64,000 nt of DNA. Source: Allgaiera indica. GTDB taxonomy: Bacteria > Pseudomonadota > Alphaproteobacteria > Rhodobacterales > Rhodobacteraceae. Made by a program: the position numbers and the translations under genes. Of this stretch, positions 27,225 through 34,932 are shown piece after piece; the first letter of the stretch is position 1, and each line of letters begins with the position of its first letter. The stretch covers positions 62,001-126,000 of the forward strand of contig NZ_FNOB01000002.1 of assembly GCF_900106675.1 (NCBI RefSeq), written 5' to 3'. The notes beneath the pieces are model-generated. The model had not been told where the DNA came from. It did not search any database and saw only the letters and a list, made by a program, of their open reading frames with translations.

Positions 27225-27232
27225 CCTTGATC
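27225..27232. repeat. Target-site duplication of the IS66 element, left copy
   Basis: CCTTGATC, repeated exactly at 29782-29789 immediately outside the right inverted repeat. Confidence 0.88.
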
Positions 27233-27257
27233 GTAACCGCGCGATTGATACCCGGTG

Positions 27258-28928
27258 CTATGCGGCGTTGGCCTGATCGTGCCTTGGGGCCCAGTTCCAC
27301 GGAAGGAGTTCGTCGAGACGGTTGATCTTGTGATCGCGGATGCGGTCGAGGACATCGGCGAGCCAGGCCTGCGGGTCGATGTCGTTCATCTTCGCGGTCT
27401 CGACGAGGGTCATGGCGCGGGCCAGGGTTTTCCCGCCGGCATCGGCGCGGGCGTAGAGCCAGTTCTTCCTGCCGATCCCGATCGGGCGCATGGCGCGCTC
27501 GGCGGGTTTGTTGTCGATGGCGACGCGCCCGTCTTCGATGAACAGGGCGAAGGATGGCCAGCGGGTGAGCGCATAGCGGAGGCCTTCGCCAGATCGCCCT
27601 TGCCGGGAATGCGGGTCAGCTGTGCCTCGGCCCAGACCTTGGACGCCTCGACCTTGGGACGGGCATGCTGTTGTCGCACCGCCCGACGGGTTTCGGCGGG
27701 CTGGCTGACGATCTCGCGTTCGATGTCGTAGAGTTTCCCGATCCGGTCGAGGGCCTCGCGGGCAATGTCGGACCTGGTTGCCTCTCAGACATCGTGGAAG
27801 TCGCGCCTTAGGTGCGCCCAGCGGCCGCCTCGCGGAACTGGCTGCTGCCGTCCGCGCGCATCTCGTAGAGCTGGGTGAAGCCGGCGTAGGCATCAGCTTG
27901 CGGGATACCGCCGCTGCCCTTCAGGTGCCGCTGAGGATGCTCCCCCTTCCGGTCCGGCGAGAAGCGGTAGACCACGCCGGGCGGCGCCGTGCCGGCCCAG
28001 GGTCTCTGGTCGCTGACATAGGCCCAGACCCGGCCTTGCTTCACGCCCTTGCCCAGGCCGGTGTCACGGCGCAAGCGATCCAGCACCCGGATCGGCGTAT
28101 CATCGGCATGAAGGATAGGCGCGGCCATCACCTCGGTCTCGATGCGCTCGATGAGCGGCCCAAGCACTTTCATCGCCCGCCCGCACCAGCCCATGAGCGT
28201 GCTGGCCGGCACGTCGGCGCCCATCCGGGCGTAGATCTCGTTCAACCGGCAAAGCGGGATGTGGTCGTCGAACTTCGAGACCAGGACATGCGCCAGAAGA
28301 CCGGGGCCGGCCATGCTGCCGGGGATCGGACGGCTGGGCGGCGGGCTCTGCACCATTCGGTGGCATCCTCGAACCGGTGGCGGATTGCCCCCTCACTCTC
28401 GCAGCGGCGGCAGGACTTCTTCACCCGGGCGATCTGGAGGACCTTCAGCTGCGCGGCCAGCATGTCGAGCATCTCGCTGACGTCCTCACCGACCACCCGC
28501 AGCCCCCCACCACCGTCCGGGCAGCAGGCCCCGGGATCAATCTTCCGGCGCTCGCGCTGCGTCTCGTCCGAGACGCGCGGGCGACGACGAGGGCGCGCCT
28601 CTGTGGTCTTATCGCTGGGCTCCGGCGGGGTCTCCTCATCGCCGTCGTCCATCGGATCTGATCGCTGTTGCGCCACCGCGATCAGCAGGTCTTCCAGCGC
28701 CAGTTCAAGCTGTTCGATCTCACGCTCGATCTTCTCGGAGGACTTGCCGAAGGCCTGCTTCTGGAGCTTGGCGATCCTGAGGCGCAGGGCCTGGACCAGC
28801 TGCTCATGGGCCTGCAACGTCGCCGAGATGCGCGCATTCTCCGCCTGCAAGCCGGCGATCATCGCCTTCAGAACGGCGGGATCATCGGAGAAAACATCAG
28901 CATCATCGGACACGTCGACAGCTATCAT
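27258..28928 (-). pseudogene. tnpC: IS66 transposase TnpC, broken
   Basis: The reading frame begins at ATG 28928 (MIAVDVSDDADVF) with the leucine-zipper part (LRLRIAKLQKQAFGKSSEKI) and zinc-finger CRRCE. Some 40 extra bases near 28360-28400 then throw the frame. The catalytic part continues (LLAHVLVSKFDDHIPLCRLN, PILHADDTPIRVLDR) up to 27808, where loss of about one base after FREAA shifts the frame before [14 protein letters not shown] has become TGA at the Trp after DFHDV, and another one-base loss near 27590 precedes [13 protein letters not shown]. The C-terminus ([15 protein letters not shown]) and stop at 27258 remain. Confidence 0.9.
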
Positions 28929-28975
28929 GGCCGCGCCGGATATTCCAATAAAACAAGCGATATCAGAGGGATAAT

Positions 28976-29323
28976 TTACCCGACGCGGGCGGGCGGCGCG
29001 CCCCAGTCCGGGCGCCGCCAATCAATCCCTTCCCACAGCATGGCCAGCTGCGCCGAGGTCAGCCGCGCCACGCCCGCCTCCGAACTGGGCCAGGGGAAGC
29101 GACCGCGCTCCAGCACCTTGTAGTAGAGGCAAAATCCCTGGCCGTCCCAGTAGAGCAGCTTCAGCCGGTCTCCGCGCCGACCGCGGAAGGCAAAGACCGC
29201 GCCGCCTGCTGGCTTCTGACGCAGCACATCCTGCGCAAGGGCGGAGAGGCCGGCAATGCCCTTGCGCATGTCGGTCGAGCCGCAGGCCAGATACACCCGC
29301 ACGCCCGTGCCCGGTCCGGTCAT
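28976..29323 (-). CDS. tnpB: IS66 accessory protein TnpB
   Basis: 115 aa. VRVYLACGSTDMRKGIAGLS, AVFAFRGRRGDRLKLLYWDG and GFCLYYKVLERGRFPWP are the standard IS66 Orf2 (TnpB) signatures. ATG 29323 overlaps the tnpA stop by 4 bp, as usual in this family. It is required with TnpA and TnpC for IS66 transposition; its biochemical role is not settled. It appears intact here. Confidence 0.9.
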   Translation of the reverse strand: MTGPGTGVRVYLACGSTDMRKGIAGLSALAQDVLRQKPAGGAVFAFRGRRGDRLKLLYWDGQGFCLYYKVLERGRFPWPSSEAGVARLTSAQLAMLWEGIDWRRPDWGAPPARVG

Positions 29324-29682
29324 GCTGCCTCCACCGCCCGGATCAGCCGGACAAGGGCCTCGCCCTCTAGGGCGCTGTCGAACCGCAGACATCTACCGTT
29401 GCCCGACCGCAGTTCCACCGCAACGGAATGCGCCTCTTGCGGCTCCGGCACTGCGGTGTCGCCCCGAGACACCGGCAGGAAGACCGTGCCGCGATCGGGC
29501 GACCAGAGCCCCTTCTTCCCGAGTTCACGGCGCCAGCCGTAGATCTGCGATCGCGCCACATCGTGCCGCTGCGCGACCTGCGTGAGTGTTGCTCCCCCCA
29601 TACCGACCGACAGCACGATCTCGAGCTTCGCCTCGTGCCTCCATCGCCGCCGACGCTCGACGCCAAGGACCTCACCCCGCAT
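29320..29682 (-). CDS. tnpA: IS66 accessory protein TnpA (helix-turn-helix)
   Basis: About 120 aa from ATG 29682; a GTG at 29727 is a possible longer start. The N-terminus is a Tn3/IS3-like helix-turn-helix (RRRRWRHEAKLEIVLSVGMG, TLTQVAQRHDVARSQIYGWR), followed by a variable C-terminal part (VAVELRSGNGRCLRFDSAL). Layout and position as first gene identify IS66 Orf1. It appears intact. Confidence 0.88.
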   Translation of the reverse strand: MRGEVLGVERRRRWRHEAKLEIVLSVGMGGATLTQVAQRHDVARSQIYGWRRELGKKGLWSPDRGTVFLPVSRGDTAVPEPQEAHSVAVELRSGNGRCLRFDSALEGEALVRLIRAVEAA

Positions 29683-29781
29683 GGGCACATTCCCCAAAGA
29701 CACGTCAGTAACGACGTCGCTAGGCACCTGTCTTACTGCCTCAGCCCAACTTCAGGTGGGCAGTGCCAATCGCGCGGTTAC

Positions 29782-29789
29782 CCTTGATC
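29782..29789. repeat. Target-site duplication of the IS66 element, right copy
   Basis: CCTTGATC, identical to 27225-27232. The exact match implies the insertion is fairly recent, or at least that the ends are undamaged. Confidence 0.88.
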
Positions 29790-29804
29790 GGGAAGGCTGC
29801 CGGG

Positions 29805-30052
29805 ATGACCGAACTTCACCCCTTCGTTCCGCCGGATGTCTGGCTTGTGCAACTGTTCAGCCCGCGCGCGGCACGCGAGAAGGTGGGGGGATCCGGCGCA
29901 AGGTGCGCGATGTAGAGCGGATCATCGACCGCGCGGCCTTCTTGCGTGAACTTCAGCGGCGCGGCTACCACGCGGTCGAGAACGCGGGCCAGTTCGTGAT
30001 CTTTTGCAATAACGAAGAGGTCCGCGTTCTGTGTTGCGCGCAAATTCCTTGA
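29805..30052 (+). pseudogene. Small conserved-looking protein gene with a 2-nt frameshift
   Basis: ATG 29805 opens TELHPFVPPDVWLVQLFSPR AARE; in that frame it stops early. From about residue 28 the frame two bases later reads GGIRRKVRDVERIIDRAAFL, then QRRGYHAVENAGQFVIFCNN and EEVRVLC, ending at 30052. Together they look like one 81-residue protein of a type I recall as a small hypothetical in Rhodobacteraceae. A duplicated GA at GAGAAGG (about 29880) would explain the shift. It begins 15 bp outside the IS66 duplication, so the insertion probably also separated it from its promoter. Confidence 0.6.
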
Positions 30053-30062
30053 GAAGGAATTT
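30042..30062. terminator. Hairpin at the end of the small frameshifted gene
   Basis: Perfect 9-bp stem AAATTCCTT / AAGGAATTT with a GAG loop, overlapping the stop codon. It is A/T-rich in a G+C-rich window and directly precedes a second hairpin, so both probably end transcription of the convergent genes. Confidence 0.55.
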
Positions 30063-30089
30063 GCCAAAACTCTTCCAAAGAGTTTTGGC
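30063..30089. terminator. Hairpin between convergent genes
   Basis: Stem GCCAAAACTCTT / AAGAGTTTTGGC (12 bp, perfect) around CCA. It stands 3 bp from the stop of the deacetylase gene. With the neighbouring hairpin it makes a likely bidirectional terminator, although a clear T-tract is lacking. Confidence 0.6.
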
Positions 30090-30092
30090 CCC

Positions 30093-30848
30093 TTACGCCG
30101 CCAAGCTCACCTGAACATCCGCCTGTGACAGCCGCACGAAGCGCATCCCCCGCGCCTTCAGCGCCCGGATCCCTTCGGCCACGCCCGCGCCAGCGCTCTT
30201 CTCGGGGTGGTTGATATGCGAGATCAGCACCGCCCCGTCCTGCGCCCGACGGTAATTCTCGGCCACCTTGCGCGCCGGCAGGCTGGCCCCGTCATCGCCG
30301 TTGATCGAGAACCCGGCCAGCCGGTAGCCCAACCCCTCGATCTCGTGGATCGACGACCGGGTATAAAGCGCGGTCGCGCCGCGGAACCATTTCGGCCGGG
30401 GCCCGCCCGCCGCCTCGATCAGACGCGCTCCGCCCTCCACTTCTTCCGCCACGCCATGCGGCGACCCGGCCGTGGGCACGCCCCACAGCCGCGCCGTCTC
30501 GTCGATCGCGGCATGGTGGTGCAGCCCGTGGTTGCCGATCTCGAACAGATCCGGCCGGGCCAGCAGCGCCTTGAACACGGTGCGGTTGCGCGCAAGCCAC
30601 GGCCCCGCGACGAAGATCGTCGCCGCCACCTCTTCCGCGAGCAGCAGATCAAGAATGCGATGATCCGTGGTGCCGCCACAGGCGTCGAAAGTCAGCGCCA
30701 CGCGCGGCCCCTCGGGCCCCCGGCCCAGTAGATGCATATGAGGTTCCAGGAAATCATGCGGCCCCAGCGCCGCCATCGCTGGCCCCACCAGCGCGGGCAG
30801 CACCGCCCCGGCCACGAAACCCCGCCGCGTCAGGCCCGATCCGTTCAT
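30093..30848 (-). CDS. Polysaccharide deacetylase family protein with Tat signal
   Basis: 251 aa. The N-terminus (SGLTRRGFVAGAVLPALVGP) has a twin-arginine motif and hydrophobic stretch ending in AMA, so export by the Tat system is likely. The NodB-type domain follows: ALTFDACGG (metal Asp), IGNHGLHHHA (His pair), WFRGATALYT and the C-terminal VLISHINHPEKSAG. Members remove acyl groups from chitin-like or peptidoglycan sugars; the substrate is not known. ATG 30848, with GAGG upstream, is preferred to an in-frame start seven codons earlier. Confidence 0.85.
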   Translation of the reverse strand: MNGSGLTRRGFVAGAVLPALVGPAMAALGPHDFLEPHMHLLGRGPEGPRVALTFDACGGTTDHRILDLLLAEEVAATIFVAGPWLARNRTVFKALLARPDLFEIGNHGLHHHAAIDETARLWGVPTAGSPHGVAEEVEGGARLIEAAGGPRPKWFRGATALYTRSSIHEIEGLGYRLAGFSINGDDGASLPARKVAENYRRAQDGAVLISHINHPEKSAGAGVAEGIRALKARGMRFVRLSQADVQVSLAA

Positions 30849-30908
30849 CCCGTCCTCGTGAAAGATCAATTCGCCGCAGCAAGCGCATGAAAGCGCGGCC
30901 CGCGCAAT

Positions 30909-32297
30909 TCACATCTTCGCAGCCTCGCGCGGGATCAGCCGCAGCCAGATGCCGTCGGCCGCGCGCACCGTCAGATGCGCCACCGGCACGGGATCGCGCC
31001 CCGCCACGCGCTCCAGCCGGAAGGCACGCAGGATCATCGCCAGAATCAACGGCCCCTCGGCCATTGCAAAACCTGCCCCCGGGCAAACCCGGGGCCCGGC
31101 CGAGAACGGAAGATAGGCGCGGCGCTGGCAGGCCTTGCCGTTCTCGGTATCCCAGCGGCCCGGATCGAAGCCGTCGGGATTGTCCCAAAGCCGTTCGTGC
31201 CTGTGCAGATGCCAAGGAGAGATCACCACCTGCGCCCCGGGCGCGACGGCGCGGTCGCGGAACGTTTCGGGGCAGGTCGCCTCGCGCACGAACATCGGCA
31301 CCGGCGGATAAAGGCGCAGCGCCTCACGAAACACCGCCCGGCTGAACTTTAGCGCGTTGAGCATTGAAAAGCTTGGATTTTCGATATCCATCGCCGCGGC
31401 TTCGCAAAACACGCGATCTTGCCACGCCGGATCCAGCGTCAGCAGATACAGCGCCCACCCCAGCGCCGAGGCCGAGGTTTCGTGCCCGGCCAGGAAGAAG
31501 ATCGCCACCTGGTCGATCATCTCCTCGGTGTCAAAGCAGGCGCCGGTCTCGGGGTCCGGCGTGGTCATGATCTTGGTGGCCAGATCGTCCGGCGCGGTGC
31601 CGGCGGCGATCTCTGCGGTTCGGGCGGCGCAGAGTTCCTGGATCAACGCGCGAATGCGGGCGGCGGTCCGCTTGGTCTGGCGCCGGTGAAAGCGCGGCAT
31701 CCAGACGGGCAAGGGCAGCAACGCGCCCAGGTTCACCACCGGCGCGGCACGCTGATGGGCGCGGAATTCGCGAAACACCGCCGCCGCCGTCGCATGTTCG
31801 ATCGGAATCGAGAACAGCGTGCGAAAGATCACATCCGCCGCCACATGCGACGCTTCCTGTTCTATCTCAACAGGTTCCGGGCCGGTCTTCGCCTGCAGGC
31901 GCGCCACGCAGGCCTGCCCCGCCGCCCACATCGCCGGGAAGGTGTCGCGCAGGCGCCCGCCTTCGAAGGCGGGATCTATGATCCGGCGCTGGCGCGCCCA
32001 GGTCGCGCCATTGGTGACGAAGACCGAATGCCGCAACAGCGGCCGCAGGCCTTCGCTCACCCGGCCGGATTTGGGGAAATCCATAGGCCGCGCGCGCAGC
32101 ACCAGATCGACCAGCGCCGGATCATTGCACAGGTAGGATCGGAAGAAGGGCGTGCGGAACTCGGCCATCCAGGCGCGGTACAGGCGGGCCGGCTGCGCCG
32201 AGAGGATATCCTGACGAAAGAGCCGCAGATAGCGGCCAAGCGACACCTTGTCGGGCCGGGCCGTGGGTTTGGGCGGGATCGGAGGGCGCGCGGTCAT
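30909..32297 (-). CDS. Cytochrome P450
   Basis: 462 aa. The I-helix oxygen motif FLAGHETSASALGW, K-helix ExxR (FREALRLYPP) and haem loop FSAGPRVCPGAGFAMAEG with the cysteine ligand are all present. It is a soluble-type bacterial P450 without an anchor. The AGHETSAS/CPGAGFA pattern resembles fatty-acid- or alkane-hydroxylating classes, but the substrate cannot be set from sequence. It starts 9 bp downstream of a membrane-associated hydrolase gene, so both are likely in one operon; no ferredoxin or reductase gene is adjacent. Confidence 0.93.
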   Translation of the reverse strand: MTARPPIPPKPTARPDKVSLGRYLRLFRQDILSAQPARLYRAWMAEFRTPFFRSYLCNDPALVDLVLRARPMDFPKSGRVSEGLRPLLRHSVFVTNGATWARQRRIIDPAFEGGRLRDTFPAMWAAGQACVARLQAKTGPEPVEIEQEASHVAADVIFRTLFSIPIEHATAAAVFREFRAHQRAAPVVNLGALLPLPVWMPRFHRRQTKRTAARIRALIQELCAARTAEIAAGTAPDDLATKIMTTPDPETGACFDTEEMIDQVAIFFLAGHETSASALGWALYLLTLDPAWQDRVFCEAAAMDIENPSFSMLNALKFSRAVFREALRLYPPVPMFVREATCPETFRDRAVAPGAQVVISPWHLHRHERLWDNPDGFDPGRWDTENGKACQRRAYLPFSAGPRVCPGAGFAMAEGPLILAMILRAFRLERVAGRDPVPVAHLTVRAADGIWLRLIPREAAKM

Positions 32298-32306
32298 CGG
32301 CGCCGC

Positions 32307-33536
32307 TCAGGCCGCCATCGAGGTGTGGCGCGACACCGCCCGCTCGATCCGGCTTTTGGAAGGCGGGCGCCCCTTGAAGCGCGCGCCCAGCGTCAGGGGG
32401 CCTGCGGTGATGCGGAAGTAGTCGTAATCGCCGGGCCGGTCGAAGGCGCACAGATACTGGAAATGCAGCCGGAAGAAGCGCCATCGCAATTCCTTCCAGC
32501 GCGCCGGGCTGAGCGTCTGCGTGAACGCGGCCGAGATCACCAGCGGCCAGCGCTTGCCGGCCGGCGCAACCCCCGTCACCGAGACCGGATCGCACAGGGC
32601 GAAGGCGCAGCCATCGCCCGGCGCGGTGACGTCGATCCAGGTCAATTCGTCCCGCGCGGCCAGATAGTTCAGATCGGCGCGCAGACGTTCCGCCCGAGGC
32701 AGGAAAGACACCATCGGCACCACCTGCCCCAGCGTCAGGAAGGACAGCGCCGGCCCCGAAGCGGGCGCCCCCCCGGCGCGGATCAGATCGGCCAGGATCG
32801 ACACCCCCAGATGCGCCCCCGAGGAATGGCCGACGACCAGCACCTCGTCATATCCGCCGCGCAGCGCCTCGGCGATCTTCTGGCGAAAGCTGGCGATGCG
32901 GGCCTCCAACTCGGACGGATTGGCGCCGCCCGAGCGCGCGGAATAGGCGTAGTCATGCATCAGGTAATAGGCGAACAGCTTGCCGTCTCGGGCCTTGAAC
33001 CAGCGCAGCACCACCGGCACTAGCGCCAGCCCGGCCGCCACACCCAGCCAGCCGCCGCCCAGCCAGCGCGGCGCGACCAGGCCTATCCCCTCCGCCAGCG
33101 CTGCCCCCAGCCCCAGCGCCAGCAACAATTGCGCAAGCAGCATGAAGATCGGATAGAGCGCGGCGATGATCGGCCCCTTGCGCAGCCGCATCAGGCGCCA
33201 CAGCGCGCCCGAACCCAGATAGGTCCAGGCGGTGCGCAAAAGCTGCCAATAGGTCGCCAGGATCCCCGAGGCCATCGAGCCGCGCACGAGGTCGGACCAG
33301 ACCAGAACCTCCATCTCGGCCAACACCTCGGCATTCTCGATCCGGCCCTCGACGACCCAGCCATAGCCGTCTGTCACCGACCTGGGCCGCAGCGCCACGC
33401 GGTAGCCCGACAGCGCCGCCTGGGCCGCGCCTTCCTTGCGGTAAAGCTCGCGGTAGCGGCGGGGGTGAATCGGATCGTAGCCCGGAATGTAGAACACCCG
33501 GCGCCGCGCCACCCTTGCCTGTTCCGTGCTCTCCAT
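32307..33536 (-). CDS. Membrane-anchored alpha/beta-hydrolase-like protein
   Basis: 409 aa. An N-terminal soluble part (VFYIPGYDPIHPRRYRELYR) precedes two hydrophobic segments of about residues 125-170 (ALYPIFMLLAQLLLALGLGA and WLGVAAGLALVPVVL). The C-terminal half has the nucleophile elbow VLVVGHSSGAHLGVSI (G-H-S-S-G) of serine alpha/beta hydrolases, a later Asp region (WIDVTAPGDGCAF) and a final His-containing stretch. Probably a lipase or esterase at the inner membrane. It precedes the P450 gene by 9 bp. Substrate unknown. Confidence 0.7.
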   Translation of the reverse strand: MESTEQARVARRRVFYIPGYDPIHPRRYRELYRKEGAAQAALSGYRVALRPRSVTDGYGWVVEGRIENAEVLAEMEVLVWSDLVRGSMASGILATYWQLLRTAWTYLGSGALWRLMRLRKGPIIAALYPIFMLLAQLLLALGLGAALAEGIGLVAPRWLGGGWLGVAAGLALVPVVLRWFKARDGKLFAYYLMHDYAYSARSGGANPSELEARIASFRQKIAEALRGGYDEVLVVGHSSGAHLGVSILADLIRAGGAPASGPALSFLTLGQVVPMVSFLPRAERLRADLNYLAARDELTWIDVTAPGDGCAFALCDPVSVTGVAPAGKRWPLVISAAFTQTLSPARWKELRWRFFRLHFQYLCAFDRPGDYDYFRITAGPLTLGARFKGRPPSKSRIERAVSRHTSMAA

Positions 33537-33751
33537 CGCCCTGGCCTCCGGCGCGGCAGGATAGCCCGCGTTTACCGCGAAAGTAAGAGCGCATTGGCGG
33601 CACCCGCGCCCCCGTTCTTCCCAATCCGGCCGTCGCCGGAGATCATGATTGGCACGCCGCCACCCAACGTGCCGAAACCCGAGGCGCTTCCGTCGGCAAA
33701 GTTGATCGACAAGAGAGCAAATAGGGACGCCGGGCTGCGCCCCGGCCGGCG
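33537..33751. other. Spacer between ccdA and the hydrolase gene
   Basis: 215 bp. On the minus strand, in frame with ccdA but after its stop, a short open stretch reads FADGSASGFGTLGGGVPIMI and SGDGRIGKNGGAGAAN before a stop. The GGVPI...GRIG pattern recalls the end of GlcG/HbpS-type domains, so a gene remnant is possible, but there is no ATG and it is only about 50 codons. Otherwise nothing was recognised. Confidence 0.3.
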
Positions 33752-34504
33752 TCAGCCGAATTGCGCGAGCGCCGGAAAGGCCTCGAGCAACCAGTAGGAA
33801 AAGCTTGAAAGCCCCCCCGTCAGCATCAAAAGGCCCACCGTCCACAGAAGCAGGCCCATGATCCGCTCGATCCGTTCCATATGCCGCTTCATCCAGCCCA
33901 TCAGCCCGGAAAGCCGCGGAAAGAACGCCGCGACCAGCACGAAGGGCACGCCAAGCCCCAGCGCATAAACTGCCAGCAGGAAGGTGCCGCGTGCCAGGTT
34001 CGCCTCAGAGGCCGCCAGCGACAGGATCGCCCCCAGCTGCGGCCCGATGCAGGGCGTCCAGCCGAAGGCGAAGGCCAGGCCCAGCACATAGGCGCCAAAG
34101 ACAGAACCGCCCCGGTCGCCCGCATCCATGCGCAGTTCGCGATCAAGGAAGGGCAGCCTGTAGATGCCCACGAAATGCGCGCCGAACACCATCACCACGA
34201 CGCCCGCCAGCGTCGAGAACAGCCGGGCGTTGGACAGGAAGAAGGCCCCGAAGGCCGAGGCCGCGAAGCCCAGCAACAGAAATACCGTCGACAGCCCCAG
34301 CACGAAGCCCAGTGCCGCAGGTACCGCGGATCGGGTGCGGCCGTCGCGGCCCTGCAATTCGGTCACCGAAATGCCGCCCATATAGGCCAGGTAGGGCGGC
34401 ACTATGGGCAGCACGCAGGGGCTGAGAAAGGACAGCACCCCCGCCACCAGCGCGATCCCCATCGCGGGCAGCAGGCTTGCGTCGATCAGGTCCAGTCCGA
34501 ACAT
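33752..34504 (-). CDS. ccdA: CcdA, thiol-reducing membrane protein of cytochrome c biogenesis
   Basis: 250 aa, six predicted membrane helices. The two conserved cysteine motifs are present: FLSPCVLPIVPPYLAYMGG in the first helix and FGWTPCIGPQLGAILSL in the fourth. CcdA (short DsbD homologue) carries electrons from cytoplasmic thioredoxin to periplasmic thiol-disulfide proteins such as those that reduce apocytochrome c. It is divergent from a tusA-like gene, giving a pair of sulfur/thiol-related genes around one promoter region. Length and helices are normal. Confidence 0.92.
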   Translation of the reverse strand: MFGLDLIDASLLPAMGIALVAGVLSFLSPCVLPIVPPYLAYMGGISVTELQGRDGRTRSAVPAALGFVLGLSTVFLLLGFAASAFGAFFLSNARLFSTLAGVVVMVFGAHFVGIYRLPFLDRELRMDAGDRGGSVFGAYVLGLAFAFGWTPCIGPQLGAILSLAASEANLARGTFLLAVYALGLGVPFVLVAAFFPRLSGLMGWMKRHMERIERIMGLLLWTVGLLMLTGGLSSFSYWLLEAFPALAQFG

Positions 34505-34610
34505 CGCGTCTCCCTTCCCTTAAGCATCTACCCCAAGCCGCGGGCGCCGTCACGGGTGGTATGGTGACAAACCCGTGGTCAGGGCGCATCGGCGGCCCTA
34601 TGCCGCAGCC

Positions 34611-34871
34611 ATGGCCGAGAAGATCGGGCAATTGGATGCGGTGGGGCTGCTTTGCCCGCTGCCGGTACTGCGGGCGCGCAAGCGGCTTATGTCGCTGGCG
34701 CCGGGCGCGCGGCTAGAGGTTCGCGCGACCGATCCCGCCGCGCGCGAGGACATTCCCGCCTTCTGCGCCCGGACCGGGCACGAATTGCTTGCCACGCGTC
34801 ACGATGGCGTCGCCTGGGTCTTCCTGATCCGGCGACGGCCGCAAGGCGACGCAGGCCAAAGCCCGCAATGA
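34611..34871 (+). CDS. TusA-family sulfur-carrier protein
   Basis: 86 aa. The signature LDAVGLLCPLPVLRARKRLM (Cys-Pro-x-Pro with the acceptor Cys) and ATDPAAREDIPAFCARTGHE define the TusA/SirA/YedF fold, which passes sulfur as persulfide. ATG 34611 follows an otherwise non-coding stretch. The gene diverges from ccdA and converges with rne. Whether it serves tRNA thiolation, cofactor synthesis or another sulfur route cannot be told. Confidence 0.88.
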   Translation: MAEKIGQLDAVGLLCPLPVLRARKRLMSLAPGARLEVRATDPAAREDIPAFCARTGHELLATRHDGVAWVFLIRRRPQGDAGQSPQ

Positions 34872-34899
34872 CGAACGCCGGGGCGGGCCCCGGCGTTCG
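34872..34899. terminator. Strong hairpin between tusA-like gene and rne
   Basis: Perfect 13-bp stem CGAACGCCGGGGC / GCCCCGGCGTTCG with a two-base centre (GG). It begins 1 bp after the tusA-like stop and lies 33 bp beyond the rne stop, so it can end transcription from both sides. Confidence 0.75.
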
Positions 34900-34932
34900 A
34901 TCCTTGGATGGCTTTCGCACCAACCGGTGGCC

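Larger units (their letters stand above)
27233..29781 (-). mobile_element. IS66-family insertion sequence with 8-bp target duplication, tnpC decayed
   Basis: About 2.55 kb. The ends are inverted repeats beginning GTAACCGCGCGATTG (27233-27247 and, inverted, 29767-29781), and the element is flanked by the 8-bp direct repeat CCTTGATC (27225-27232 and 29782-29789), the duplication size expected for IS66. Gene order on the minus strand is tnpA, tnpB, tnpC. TnpA and TnpB are intact, but tnpC has three frameshifts and a nonsense codon, so the copy is probably immobile by itself. It separates the fumC operon from a small gene that is also frameshifted. Confidence 0.93.
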
